The position numbers and the translations under genes were made by a program. 64,000 bases of DNA, taken from positions 124,001 to 188,000 of the forward strand of contig JAWBKZ010000003.1 in NCBI GenBank assembly GCA_038831005.1, read 5' to 3'. The notes beneath the pieces were generated by a model. That model did not search any database. It was given only the letters and a program-made list of their open reading frames with translations, and was not told where the DNA came from. Shown here piece after piece: positions 47,223 through 57,067 of the stretch. The DNA comes from Ignisphaera sp. (lineage in GTDB: Archaea > Thermoproteota > Thermoprotei_A > Sulfolobales > Ignisphaeraceae). Numbering within the stretch: position 1 is the stretch's first letter; every line of letters begins with the position of its first letter.

Positions 47223-49031
47223 TTAATCTAGATAAAAGTATTGTCCTATAGATTTCTGATATCTATCTAGATAACTATTTGGTTTATTTATTCTAGGTCT
47301 ACCTGATTGAGGATCTCTCCTCATAGTTATATTGAGTTCTTTCAAGAAGTTATTGAATGTTCTAGCAACAACATCCGGAGCATTTCCGTAACCCTTTGAG
47401 CCGGGGATTCCTGAAAAGAGCATAAGTCTATCTACAGCATAGTCTATGAACAACACATTGTGGTCAACAACAAATATTGATGCCTTTCTTATTCTTGCTA
47501 CACGCTTTATTACTCTAGATACCGACAACTGGTCTTCTACATCTATATGTGATGACGGTTCATCTAGAAGATATATATCGGCTTCCTGTATTAGTGTACG
47601 AGCTATATGGAATTTTTGTAGCTCGCCTCCACTTAAGATGGATACCTCTTTAGACATTAACCTATCCAGATTAAGTCGCTTAATTATTTCACTATTCATC
47701 CAGTTGTCTTCATCTAGAGCATCCTTATTTGTATTCTTTAAGCATTCTTCAACAGTTGTACAACCTTCTATCTGTCTTGGAAGATATTGAGGTTTATAGC
47801 TTAACTTAAGGGCTACGGTTGTTGTATAACCATCATCAGGTTTAATTTCGCCTGCAAGAGTTCTTATGAATGTCGTCTTACCTATGCTGTTAGGACCTAC
47901 AATACCTATAACTTCACCTCTATGTGCTTCTCCAGGCTCTACGTAGAGCTCGAAATTGTTTAGCCTCTTCTTAATTGCTCCCCAAGAGCATAATACCTCG
48001 CTATATTCTATTTCTTTCTCATTTCTAGATTCATGTAATCTAAATGTTATGCTCTCAGATCTTATTTTCATATTTTCAGAAGGTAAGAAACCCTTTAAAT
48101 AGTAGTCTATACCAGCATTAGTTGGGTACAGATTTGAAAATATGCCATAGGTACCTGGCACACCATATGTTATAACAACATTGTCAGCTATATAGTCTAG
48201 GAATGTTAAATCATGATCTACGATGAATACGTACCTATTGCGGAGCACAAGTTCGTCTAATGCTTTAGCAAGTACTACCCTTTCTTTTATATCTAAATAG
48301 CTAGTAGGTTCGTCAAACAGATATACATCTCCCTCTCTCATTAATGCAACAGCTATAGCAAGCTTCTGTAGCTCCCCTCCACTTAAGATGCTAATATCCT
48401 TGTCAACAATGTTTTCCATATTTAATACTGATATAACGTCCCTAAATAATCCACGTTCATCAACCTTTGCCAGAATCGACTTTACGCTATCCTTTTTGAC
48501 ATATTTAGGTATGTACTCTATGTACTGGATCTTATGAACTATCTTTATATTTTGAGCATAAAGGTTAGCAAAGTATTCATAGAATTGTGTACCTTTAAAT
48601 TTATCAAGTACAGAATCTATCTTTGCTTCATCTTCATATTTACCAAAGTTCGGGATAATGTTACCAGACAATATCCTTAAAGCTGTTGTCTTACCTGCAC
48701 CATTGGGTCCTATGATTGCTATAAACTTTCCTCTTATGGGAACAGGTAGACCATATAATTTAAATGCATTAGGTCCATATCTATGGATAAGCTTTTCCTC
48801 TATTTCTTCTGGAAGATTCACTATCCTTATTGCAGCAAAAGGACATTTTTTAATGCATATACCACAAGCAATACATTTATCCTCATATATGAGTGGTTTT
48901 CCATTCTTACTCTCACTAAGATCTATTGCTTTATAAGGTCTTGTTCTATTTATTGGACAAAACCTAATGCACGGTATACCACATTTCTGTGGATTACAAA
49001 GTTCGTAATCTATTGAGGCAACCCTAACCAT
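47223..49031 (-). CDS. ribosome recycling ATPase ABCE1 (RNase L inhibitor homologue)
   Basis: 602 residues. It has two N-terminal 4Fe-4S motifs (CGIPCIRFCP and CIACGICIKKCPF), then two ABC domains with Walker A GPNGAGKTT and GPNSIGKTT and two LSGGELQK signatures. ABCE1 splits ribosomes after termination. ATG 49031 is preceded by GAGAGGTT at long spacing and a weak TATA-like TTTTAACT. A T-run (TTTTTTT on the coding strand, about 49078-49084) separates it from the mini-gene upstream and could stop part of the transcripts. Confidence 0.97.
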   Translation of the reverse strand: MVRVASIDYELCNPQKCGIPCIRFCPINRTRPYKAIDLSESKNGKPLIYEDKCIACGICIKKCPFAAIRIVNLPEEIEEKLIHRYGPNAFKLYGLPVPIRGKFIAIIGPNGAGKTTALRILSGNIIPNFGKYEDEAKIDSVLDKFKGTQFYEYFANLYAQNIKIVHKIQYIEYIPKYVKKDSVKSILAKVDERGLFRDVISVLNMENIVDKDISILSGGELQKLAIAVALMREGDVYLFDEPTSYLDIKERVVLAKALDELVLRNRYVFIVDHDLTFLDYIADNVVITYGVPGTYGIFSNLYPTNAGIDYYLKGFLPSENMKIRSESITFRLHESRNEKEIEYSEVLCSWGAIKKRLNNFELYVEPGEAHRGEVIGIVGPNSIGKTTFIRTLAGEIKPDDGYTTTVALKLSYKPQYLPRQIEGCTTVEECLKNTNKDALDEDNWMNSEIIKRLNLDRLMSKEVSILSGGELQKFHIARTLIQEADIYLLDEPSSHIDVEDQLSVSRVIKRVARIRKASIFVVDHNVLFIDYAVDRLMLFSGIPGSKGYGNAPDVVARTFNNFLKELNITMRRDPQSGRPRINKPNSYLDRYQKSIGQYFYLD

Positions 49032-49108
49032 TAATTGTTAACCTCTCTAGAAACCTAACCTGGTAGTTAAAACAGCAAAAAAATGCTTTAGTCATATGCC
49101 CGAGGTTG

Positions 49109-49183
49109 TCACCATTCTTCTTCTTCCCACTCTTCCTCTTCTTCCCACCATTCTTCTTCTTCCCACTCTTCCTCAAACATCAT
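49109..49183 (-). CDS. 24-residue mini-protein made almost only of Glu and Trp
   Basis: The frame from ATG 49183 to TGA 49109-49111 encodes MMFEEEWEEEEWW followed by two more Glu runs each closed by a single Trp: 16 Glu, 5 Trp, 2 Met and 1 Phe in all. AGGTG (49191-49195) lies 7 nt before the ATG and a TATA-like ACTTTTAAATC (49217-49227) about 39 nt before it, so it looks like a real gene with its own start signals. It is too short for routine gene calling. It sits 77 bp upstream of ABCE1 on the same strand. No family is known to me. Confidence 0.7.
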   Translation of the reverse strand: MMFEEEWEEEEWWEEEEEWEEEEW

Positions 49184-49216
49184 TTATCCACACCTGCATT
49201 AGCTTCACAAAACCAG

Positions 49217-49227
49217 GATTTAAAAGT
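49217..49227 (-). promoter_or_regulatory. TATA box of the Glu/Trp mini-gene (and perhaps ABCE1)
   Basis: ACTTTTAAATC on the minus strand predicts a transcript start near 49195, placing the AGGTG ribosome site at the very 5' end of the RNA. Confidence 0.45.
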
Positions 49228-49289
49228 ATTTTCTGTAGTTAATTCATTAATATGTTAAACATAACACAGAGAACATATATCCATAAACC

Positions 49290-49808
49290 CTAATCCTTAA
49301 TCAATAGATTGCTACATCCGATAATCCCTAATACCATCTTATCATATTCAATACTATTAAATATATTAGTTCTGTCTTTACCAATCTTTGTCTTTAGGTA
49401 GTTAACGTAAAATTGATTTAGATATGAATCATAAGTCTCGTACAAAAAGCTGCATTTAGCATCCTTTAAAACATTCCTTAATACTTTTGAGGCACATTCA
49501 TTAATTGAATAAACAAGTAAAAGTTTATGACCTTCTGAAAATCTTGGGAGATACTCATTCAGCACTGTATGTATCTGTCTTTCTGCGAAAAACCTTATAT
49601 AGAATTCTAGCTCCGGTTTTCTTGCCACATTTTCCTTGGTCTCCATAGCTTTAACTGTATTGAAGAAAGCTAATACAATGCTTTGCCATGGTGCCTTAAT
49701 TCCTTGGAGTAGCAAGCATAGTTTCACCCCATAGCATAATTCATTAACTTTTGTACAGATTTCTTCATCATGATCTGATTCACATTGAATAAACGCTAAC
49801 GATATCAA
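49290..49808 (-). CDS. Cgi121-like KEOPS subunit
   Basis: 172 residues. The segment SIVLAFFNTVKAME, followed by RKPELEFYIRFFAERQIHTVL, has the arrangement of Cgi121 family proteins (helix, then the ExLLxxxGxRQI-like motif). Cgi121 recruits tRNA to the KEOPS complex, which makes t6A at position 37. Similarity is modest and it could be a divergent member. Its start overlaps the stop of the MoaD-like gene by 4 bases. Confidence 0.6.
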   Translation of the reverse strand: MISLAFIQCESDHDEEICTKVNELCYGVKLCLLLQGIKAPWQSIVLAFFNTVKAMETKENVARKPELEFYIRFFAERQIHTVLNEYLPRFSEGHKLLLVYSINECASKVLRNVLKDAKCSFLYETYDSYLNQFYVNYLKTKIGKDRTNIFNSIEYDKMVLGIIGCSNLLIKD

Positions 49809-50077
49809 ATGGATCCTCCATGAGCTATAGGTATGATTGTTATAGTATCCTCGTTTTTTACTACAGCATTGTCTATTTCACCATAAACGTTAACATCAAC
49901 ATCGTTAACTAATATCAAGTATTCATTTTGAAGATCTCTACTATTAATTATACTTTTGAGCTCAGGTACTCTATTAGCAAGCCTAGTGAGAAAGTTATGT
50001 AAAGGTTCTTCATCATGGATCTCTACATCTACTTCAGGTAAACCTATTCTCGATTTTAAATGACCTAGGAATCTCAC
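49805..50077 (-). CDS. MoaD/Urm1-like ubiquitin-fold sulfur carrier with HGGSI end
   Basis: A 90-residue beta-grasp protein, GTG start. The sequence follows the MoaD/ThiS pattern: an N-terminal strand pair, LHNFLTRLANRVPEL helix, NEYLILVNDVDVN, and DTITIIPIAHGG near the end. Two residues (SI) follow the diglycine, so activation would require trimming, or the protein is not a carrier. Possible partners are the TtuA-like thiolase at 38 kb, MoCo synthesis, or protein tagging. Confidence 0.8.
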   Translation of the reverse strand: MRFLGHLKSRIGLPEVDVEIHDEEPLHNFLTRLANRVPELKSIINSRDLQNEYLILVNDVDVNVYGEIDNAVVKNEDTITIIPIAHGGSI

Positions 50078-50109
50078 CTTGACTATTTATGTCACCCTTT
50101 AGCTCCAAA

Positions 50110-50313
50110 TCATGATTCTGTTTGTCTCTGCCTTAGTTTTACTAAGTGCGTAATATATCCTGCAATCTGATTACGTAACTTTCTGGACTTTGTATTAACC
50201 AATTTAGATACCAACTCTTTGTTGTATTGAAATTCTGGCTTGAACATATCTGGATACAATGTTAGTAGTTTTCGTGCAGTTCTTTTCACTATGCCTATTC
50301 TAACTTTACCCAT
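50110..50313 (-). CDS. rps17e: 30S ribosomal protein S17e
   Basis: 67-residue archaeal S17e. The N-terminus MGKVRIGIVKRTARKLL and the core YPDMFKPEFQYNKELV with KLRNQIAGYITHLVK are diagnostic. It is divergent from the thermosome gene and is followed by the MoaD-like gene after 32 bp. Confidence 0.96.
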   Translation of the reverse strand: MGKVRIGIVKRTARKLLTLYPDMFKPEFQYNKELVSKLVNTKSRKLRNQIAGYITHLVKLRQRQTES

Positions 50314-50485
50314 GGTATCACCATATTCAGTATGTTATTACATTACTCCATAGTGGTTGTGTACAGACGTACTCTGTAGACCTAAACCAGCTCTAAGCTT
50401 TTAAAGGTTTCATGGAAATAAATATGTTATTTTCATTAAAATTTATATAGAACCTCTGTAGATGAACGTTATTCGGTGTAGGTAT

Positions 50486-52147
50486 ATGGCTCAACAAGCT
50501 TTACCACCCTACGAACCCACAGGCATACCTGTAATAATATTGAAGGAGGGATCCAGTAGAACTACTGGACGTGATGCACTAAGAGCTAACATGATGGCCG
50601 CCATAACAGTGACTGAAATGATAAAAACTACATATGGACCTAGAGGAATGGATAAAATGCTTGTTGATGCATTAGGAGATGTGACAATAACAAATGATGG
50701 TGCTACTATATTAGACAAAATGGATGTGCAGCACCCGGCAGCAAAAATGCTAGTTCAGATAGCTAAGGGACAAGATGAAGAAGCTGGTGATGGTACTAAG
50801 ACTGCTGTAATAATTGCAGGTGAATTACTGAAACGTGCTGAAGAACTTCTGGATAAGGGTCTACATCCTACAGTTATAGTTAGCGGATATAAGAAGGCTT
50901 TAGATTATGTATTAACGATAGCCCACAACATAGCTGAAGAGGTTGATGTAGAGAATTCTTCAGCTGATGAAACACTAAAGAGTGTTGCTATTTCATCCTT
51001 AACTAGCAAAGCAGTACATGGTGCGCGAGAGTACATAGCAGAACTAGTCGTTAAAGCTGTTAGACAGATAGCTGAAAAGAGGGGTGAGAGATGGTATGTC
51101 GATATAGATAACGTTCAAATAATAAAGAAGAAAGGTGGAGGTCTACTAGACTCACAATTAGTATATGGTGTTGTTCTAGATAAGGAGGTTGTTCATCCAG
51201 CTATGCCTAGAAGAGTAGAAAAAGCAAGAATAGCTTTACTCGATACACCTCTAGAAATAGAGAAACCAGAAATTGATGCAGAAATAAGAATAAGTGATCC
51301 TACTCAAATGCGTAGATTCTTGGAAGAAAAAGAAAACATACTCAACAGTTATGTTGAGAAGATTGCTTCTGTTGGTGCTAATGTTGTTATCTGCCAGAAG
51401 GGTATTGATGATGTTGCTCAGCATTATCTAGCTAAGAAAGGTATTATGGCTGTTAGAAGAGTCAAGAGAAGCGATATGGAGAAACTAGAAAGAGCTTCGG
51501 GAGGTAGAATAGTTAGTAATATTGAAGATTTAACAGAAAAAGATCTAGGTGAATGTGAATTAGTTGAAGAAAGAAAGGTTGGCGAAGATAAAATGGTATT
51601 CATAGAGAACTGTAAGAGTCCTAAATCAGTATCGATAGTTCTTAGAGCAGGTCTAGAGAGACTCGTTGATGAAGCAGAAAGATACACTAAAGACGCTTTA
51701 AGTGCTGTTGCAGACATCTTTAGGTTGCCTAAGATAGTGTATGGAGCTGGAGCCTTCGAAATTGAGCTTGCTAAACATGTAAGAGATTATGCTAATAAAG
51801 TTGGAGGTAAGGAGGGTTTAGCTGTAGAAGCATTTGCAAGAGCTATAGAAGGTATTGTTGAGACTTTAGCAACAAATGCTGGTCTAGATCCCGTTGAAAT
51901 AATTATGAAGCTTAGAGCAGAACACATGAAGCCTGAGGGCAAGTACATAGGATTTAATGTATTTACTGGCGAACTAATAAATGCAAAGAAGTTAGGTATA
52001 ATAGATCCTCTCTTAGTCAAGTTATCTGCACTAAAAGCAGGAACCGAAGCCGCTACTCTAATCCTCAGAATAGATGATGTAATAGCAGCCTCTAAGAGGA
52101 AAGAGGAAGAAAAGAAGAAGGAAGAAAAGAAGGAGGAAGAAAAGTAA
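50486..52147 (+). CDS. thermosome (group II chaperonin) subunit
   Basis: ATG 50486 gives the usual start [16 protein letters not shown] and 553 residues; the frame extends to 50462. ATP-site motifs are [20 protein letters not shown] and GDGTKTAV, with GGG and a DPVEI-type C-terminal motif, and a Lys/Glu-rich tail. A BRE/TATA-like GCTTTTAAA near 50396-50404 marks a strong promoter. The chaperonin folds proteins in the cytosol of thermophilic archaea; other subunits are not in this window. Confidence 0.97.
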   Translation: MAQQALPPYEPTGIPVIILKEGSSRTTGRDALRANMMAAITVTEMIKTTYGPRGMDKMLVDALGDVTITNDGATILDKMDVQHPAAKMLVQIAKGQDEEAGDGTKTAVIIAGELLKRAEELLDKGLHPTVIVSGYKKALDYVLTIAHNIAEEVDVENSSADETLKSVAISSLTSKAVHGAREYIAELVVKAVRQIAEKRGERWYVDIDNVQIIKKKGGGLLDSQLVYGVVLDKEVVHPAMPRRVEKARIALLDTPLEIEKPEIDAEIRISDPTQMRRFLEEKENILNSYVEKIASVGANVVICQKGIDDVAQHYLAKKGIMAVRRVKRSDMEKLERASGGRIVSNIEDLTEKDLGECELVEERKVGEDKMVFIENCKSPKSVSIVLRAGLERLVDEAERYTKDALSAVADIFRLPKIVYGAGAFEIELAKHVRDYANKVGGKEGLAVEAFARAIEGIVETLATNAGLDPVEIIMKLRAEHMKPEGKYIGFNVFTGELINAKKLGIIDPLLVKLSALKAGTEAATLILRIDDVIAASKRKEEEKKKEEKKEEEK

Positions 52148-52151
52148 ACAT

Positions 52152-53648
52152 CTACACCCTAACTATTTTTACAAGTATAGGTTCAGCTAGCTCTGGTAAA
52201 ACAACTAATGCTTCACCAGGCTTTAGTGCAGAAATCATTTTTTTATGTTCTTTTCTAAGTGGTATGACAGATAAAACTGTCTTTACATCACTAGAGGACT
52301 TCAACGAATGAATAATCTTCGTATTGGTATTCTTAAGTACTACAGATGATAGCATTGAAGGAGCTTGAGTAATTGTGACGAAACCTATGTTCCATTTCCT
52401 CACTTCGGCAACCAAGTTAGACACAGGATTCCCCGAATATAGTACGTTGTGAGCTTCATCAACTATTATCAATATTGGCTTCACAATATTGTTGTATTGA
52501 GCCTTAATCACTATGGATCTAATCAAAAGAGATGATAAAACTCTCTTTACCCTGGTATTCGGTATATGTGATATATCAAATACATATATCTTTTCTCTAT
52601 CGATAACTATTTTCTTAAGTTTGTTCCAATATATCTTTAGGTAATCACTTGAAAGTGGCTTTAGTTTTCTTAACAATGCTTCCCTTGACTCTGTAAACCA
52701 TCGGGCAGATGCAGAACTGTTCTGTACAACATCTATTATCTCATCTATATAGTAACTACTGCTAGTAGTACGTCGAGAAATGATATTTATAGCATCTTCT
52801 AGTATATGGGCTTGAGGAGGTGTTAGTTCTAATGCACTTTCTAAAATCTCTAAAAATGATAGAGGTTCTTTCTTTATTAACTCTTCAAAACTTAGGGTCT
52901 CTAGGATTGTTCCACTCAATGGATTTGTGTAAACCATATTGTTTTTTGATTGTATGAGTTCTTTGTATTCTCCATGCCAATCCAGTACTACTACGGCATA
53001 ACCATTCTCAGCAGATTTTTCCGCTATTATTGATGCCGTTGTCGATTTACCACTACCAGTAGAGCCAACAATAGCTATATGTCTAAATATGTGATCATTA
53101 TTAAGTGTGACAATGATCTTTGAATTGGAATACAAATGACCTAACGATATAGTTCCGTGACTGAATATAGATGATAGATATTCGTATTCTTCAACACTAT
53201 TAATATTATAAGAAGGATTCACAGATAAAGCATGTAGCTGTACTGAGGTTTCCTCTTTTCCTCTTTTTAAAATCTTAATCAAGTAATTAATTGGGCTCTG
53301 TAGACCAAGACATTCGTTAAGTAAAGTTAAAGGATCATCCCTAACTAAACACTTTATTTCACCTTGTCCAAGGGTTTCCACTAATGCACAAATAGTATCT
53401 AGTTCTTTAAGTACTTCATCATTTGAATTACACATTACAATAAGATTTGCCTCGACACTATATGGGTTAATACATGTTACAAACATATACTTTCTATTAA
53501 TTGAGCTCCTATGATTCAGAACGGTAATAATATCTGAAACTCTATCCAGATACTGATCCCCTCTAGCTTTATCACCATCAACAAGCACAAGCTTTAGAGC
53601 ACCTATGAGGAGATTTCTCCTGTAGGGCTCAATATGTAGTTGAACCAT
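52152..53648 (-). CDS. HerA-like bipolar helicase/ATPase family protein
   Basis: 498 residues. After an N-terminal domain of about 170 residues comes the HerA/FtsK-like ATPase core: Walker A VGSTGSGKSTTA, VVLDWHGEY, Walker B ILIIVDEAHNVL and a sensor-like FVTITQAPSML. HerA works with NurA in DNA end resection in thermophilic archaea, but this is not next to nurA/mre11/rad50. It may be a paralogue in conjugation-like or repair processes. It is convergent with the thermosome gene, 4 bp apart. Confidence 0.85.
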   Translation of the reverse strand: MVQLHIEPYRRNLLIGALKLVLVDGDKARGDQYLDRVSDIITVLNHRSSINRKYMFVTCINPYSVEANLIVMCNSNDEVLKELDTICALVETLGQGEIKCLVRDDPLTLLNECLGLQSPINYLIKILKRGKEETSVQLHALSVNPSYNINSVEEYEYLSSIFSHGTISLGHLYSNSKIIVTLNNDHIFRHIAIVGSTGSGKSTTASIIAEKSAENGYAVVVLDWHGEYKELIQSKNNMVYTNPLSGTILETLSFEELIKKEPLSFLEILESALELTPPQAHILEDAINIISRRTTSSSYYIDEIIDVVQNSSASARWFTESREALLRKLKPLSSDYLKIYWNKLKKIVIDREKIYVFDISHIPNTRVKRVLSSLLIRSIVIKAQYNNIVKPILIIVDEAHNVLYSGNPVSNLVAEVRKWNIGFVTITQAPSMLSSVVLKNTNTKIIHSLKSSSDVKTVLSVIPLRKEHKKMISALKPGEALVVLPELAEPILVKIVRV

Positions 53649-53799
53649 ATTATCAGCTTTCTCAAAAAATATGCTAACATTTTTCCTCTTAATTATACTG
53701 ATCCCAACATATGTAGAGATCTATTAAAGTGGTATTAGATAAAAATATAAACAGTACTTATTGTTCACAGGCTTTAGAATAACTCAGAAGGTAATGAGT

Positions 53800-54150
53800 A
53801 TGGAGTTAAGCTGTAAGGTAGTAGATGTTGTGGATTCGTATCTACCAAACGTTAATATACTGAATATTGATTGTGGCATAGCGATAATAAAAATGGATAT
53901 ACATAAAGAACTCACCCTTGCTAAAAAAGGAGACTTAATCAACATAGGTATATACAAATCATTACCATCATATGCTGCAGGTAAGGACTTTTTAGCCCAT
54001 GGTTACGTTATAACCAAGAAGAAAGATGAGAATCACATAAACATCTACATAAGTTTATGGGGCTATTTAATAGTCATTAAAACTAACGAAAACAGATTAA
54101 ATGAGTACTTAAATACTATGGATAAAGTATACATAAAACTGTGGAAATAG
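53800..54150 (+). CDS. rpo8: RNA polymerase subunit Rpo8 (RpoG/Rpb8)
   Basis: 116 residues from ATG 53800, which has AGGT 7 nt upstream. The sequence matches the crenarchaeal Rpb8 homologue: an OB-like beta barrel, GKDFLAHGYVITKKK and ISLWGYLIVIKT near the C-terminus. This subunit is present in crenarchaea and korarchaea but not most euryarchaea, and so supports the taxonomic placement. It is divergent from the HerA-like gene. Confidence 0.88.
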   Translation: MELSCKVVDVVDSYLPNVNILNIDCGIAIIKMDIHKELTLAKKGDLINIGIYKSLPSYAAGKDFLAHGYVITKKKDENHINIYISLWGYLIVIKTNENRLNEYLNTMDKVYIKLWK

Positions 54151-54294
54151 TTATTAGCAAAAATAATGATAAACACAAAGATGTTAATACATCATAATTT
54201 AGGAAATAAAGTAATATTTATGGTATATCATACAGATTAATAATACTTATTATATCTTGTTAAAAATAGATATCGCAACCTAGGTGTGCCCACT

Positions 54295-54735
54295 ATGAGC
54301 TATGTCACGAGAAGCGTCTCTGGTGAACTTTCACGTTTAATGGATAAAAAAGTTATAGTGAGGCTGGTAGACGGAAAGGTCTATGTAGGGAAAATGCTGT
54401 CGTTCGATCCTAGCACACTCCACATAGTGCTAGGCGATGCAGAAAGTAATGATGGAAAGAAGTTTTACCGCATAATTGTTAGTGGAACAAGAGTTTCTGA
54501 GATTCTTATAGAAGAACAACCGCTTTTTGATGCCGAAGAGTTTGCCGCAATTTTGGCATCAAAGTTGGGACTTAGACCCGATGTAATTAAGGTTCTACAT
54601 GATGTTAATGTAGTAGTAGTATATGACAGGATAAAGGTTAGTGAATCTGGTGTTGAAGGTTCTGGAAGTTTTGCTCAGAGAATATACGAAGTGTATACAG
54701 AGTATATAGAAAATAAGAAGAGAGGTGCTAAATAG
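54295..54735 (+). CDS. Sm-like archaeal protein 3 (SmAP3)
   Basis: ATG 54295 has AGGTG 8 nt upstream. Residues about 8-75 form the Sm fold (VIVRLVDGKVYVGKMLSFDPSTLHIVLGD is Sm1-like; VSGTRVSEILI is Sm2-like). They are followed by a C-terminal alpha/beta domain of about 70 residues, as in SmAP3 proteins. Unlike SmAP1, the RNA-binding role is not established. Its stop codon precedes the TGT gene by one base, suggesting coupled translation. Confidence 0.8.
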   Translation: MSYVTRSVSGELSRLMDKKVIVRLVDGKVYVGKMLSFDPSTLHIVLGDAESNDGKKFYRIIVSGTRVSEILIEEQPLFDAEEFAAILASKLGLRPDVIKVLHDVNVVVVYDRIKVSESGVEGSGSFAQRIYEVYTEYIENKKRGAK

Positions 54736-54736
54736 A

Positions 54737-56315
54737 TTGTTTTGAGGTAAAAGATGTAGATCTCGCAGCTAGAATAGGTAAGATTAAGACAAAACGAGGT
54801 GTAATTGAGACACCATATATTTTTCCTGTTGTAGATCCAACTTTAAAGAATCAATTCGTATCTCTTAATGATGTTCGCACCATTGGATTTAACGCTATTA
54901 TAACTAATGCATACTTGCTTAAGAAGCGATTACAAAAAGTTGAGGAAGTTCATAGTGTTCTGAACTTTGATGGTATAATTATGACCGATTCTGGGGCTTA
55001 TCAGCTACTTAGATATGGTGATGTAGATGTAACCAATGTCGAGATAGTTGATTATCAGTGTGAAATTGGTAGCGATATAGGCGTGATACTCGATATTCCT
55101 ACGTCTTATGATGTGTCATATGAAAAAGCGTTAGAAAGTGCCGAAACAACGTTTCAAAGAGCTATTGAAGTGCGGAACATCATTGAAAAATGCACAAACA
55201 CTCTCTGGACATTACCGATACAGGGGGGTACCCACCTAGAGATTTTGCAAAAATATGCTATAAAATCTGACAGTATAGTTGGGTATGGATATAGTCTATT
55301 CGCACTAGGTAGTCCTACGACACTTCTAGAGAACTATATGTTTGATAAAGTTATAGAAATGATAGCCACAGTTAGACCACACATACGTCCCTCATATCCT
55401 CTTCACCTTTTTGGTGCAGGTCATCCACTCATTATGCCTTTCGTAATAGCTTTAGGTGTAGATCTTATGGATTCTGCAAGCTATATTCTATATGCTAAAG
55501 ATGGGCGATACATGACCAGAAAAGGTACCTATGAAGTAGAGGAATTATCGTACTTCCCATGCACATGTCCTGTATGTTCTAAATATACAGTTGAAGAATT
55601 CAGTAAATTAGCTAGACAAGATAAATGGAAACTTTTAGCGCTACACAATCTTTACACATTGTTTAGAGAATTAAATGAAGTAAAGGAATGTATTAAAGAG
55701 GGAAGACTTTGGGAATATTTAGAGGAAAAAGCGAGATCCCATCCAGCAGCTAAAAGAGCATTTGATACAATTAAAAAGAATCTAGAGTACATTTACAGAA
55801 AAAGTCCGCGTGAAAAGCCTAAAGGAAAAGCTCTCTTCATCTTATCTGAAGATTCTATATACAACCCCAAGGTAATGCTAGCAAGAAGAGATATATTTTC
55901 CAGAATTCCAAGAATTCCATCAAAAAAGAAATGCATAGTATTTGTACCACTAATAGCCAGGTCATCACCTAAGAAATCACATAAAGCTACCGCAAAAAGA
56001 TGCAATCTTTATTTCTATTACCCGATACTGGGTGTAATTCCTTACACTTTGATCAATACATATCCATTCTCTCAATTTGAGACGTATAACGAGTTTTCAT
56101 ATAGTGTCATAAAAGACCTAGCTTACATAGTGATGGAATACATAATGAATTTGCACAAAAACTTTATTCACACAATCGAGGTAACGCTATATGTACAGAA
56201 CAATGTTGAATGGCAATATAAATTTATAGAAATAATTAAAGAATATCTACGAATACTGAATCAAAAAGAAATAGAAATCAAAATATTGAAACTAGACAAT
56301 AACTCAATGTATTGA
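54737..56315 (+). CDS. tgtA: archaeosine tRNA-guanine transglycosylase with displaced start
   Basis: The enzyme exchanges G15 of tRNA for preQ0 in archaeosine synthesis. The catalytic region MTDSGAYQLL, the zinc site CTCPVC with a downstream His, and the length (about 525 residues with extra C-terminal domains) are right. The family N-terminus FEVKDVDLAARIGKIKTK is encoded from 54741, but that frame has no ATG, GTG or TTG after the stop at 54729-54731; the first TTG is at 54915. A TTG at 54737, with GAGGTG 9 nt before it, is followed by TTTT (54740-54743) where TTT would keep frame. One extra T therefore separates start from gene: frameshift, recoding, ATA start at 54732, or sequence error. 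Confidence 0.8.
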
Positions 56316-57067
56316 AAGTACTTATTCGATTCCAATATATCATTACATTACACAAACAAAATCCACTATAGCATATCTTAGCTAATTAGAACCTCTTACA
56401 ATATGACTATCCTAATTTTGTATACAATTCAATTAAATTTATTAAAGCTAAAAACGCTACAAAACGGAATACTAGTGGTAGATGATGAAGAAGAGCCGAT
56501 GTGAAGCCTAAATTTATGATCTTATTATCCTCAGCTGATGTTAGATTGTATGTTAAATGAATTATAAAGATAAATTGTCAATCAGACCTATCTACACTAT
56601 GGTTTTTGTATAGCAAGGTATAGCAGTATTGCAAGGCTAGATGAGTGTAAGGAAATTTTATAGATTTAATGCAATTGTGTTAAATCTATATTTAAATCTT
56701 CGGATACATATCATTACTTAAATTAGATGATATGAGTAAATTATCTAAGACGAAAATCAGCTACTAATTCATCGATACCTCTACATACTCTGTATGTGCC
56801 CTCAACTATATTAAAATTGAAGATTCATAACCACTAAACATAACTCATCTAACTATAGTATTAGACATATCCTTACAGGAAAAGAATCAATCTACTTGTT
56901 ACTTTGGCCATTTTTACCTGTTCTGAATAATTATGCTTTATTGATAAATACTTGAGATATACATAACATGAATCAATCTAATTGCGCTAAATAACGGTGG
57001 ACCAAGAAAAATATACATAAGCTAGATATAAAATCTGTTAAGTAACATCATTTACTTGGTGACACGT
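56316..57067. other. 750-bp AT-rich gap without a recognisable gene
   Basis: Stops are dense in all frames and no tRNA, strong hairpin or long repeat was seen. An RTGATGA-like word at 56482-56488 and CTGA at 56535-56538 have the wrong spacing for a C/D RNA. The last part must contain the promoter of the next gene. The gap is the longest in the window and may hold an undetected RNA or a decayed gene. Confidence 0.5.

Noticed and set aside
49053-49187. Repetitive TTCTTCTTCCCA tract read as a simple repeat or CRISPR-like array
   Set aside because: The periodicity comes from Glu/Trp codons of the mini-gene on the minus strand; units are not separated by unique spacers.
56482-56538. Possible box C/D RNA (ATGATGA ... 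CTGA)
   Set aside because: Only 9 nt separate C from a C'-like word and 30 nt separate that from D; the spacing does not fit a guide RNA.
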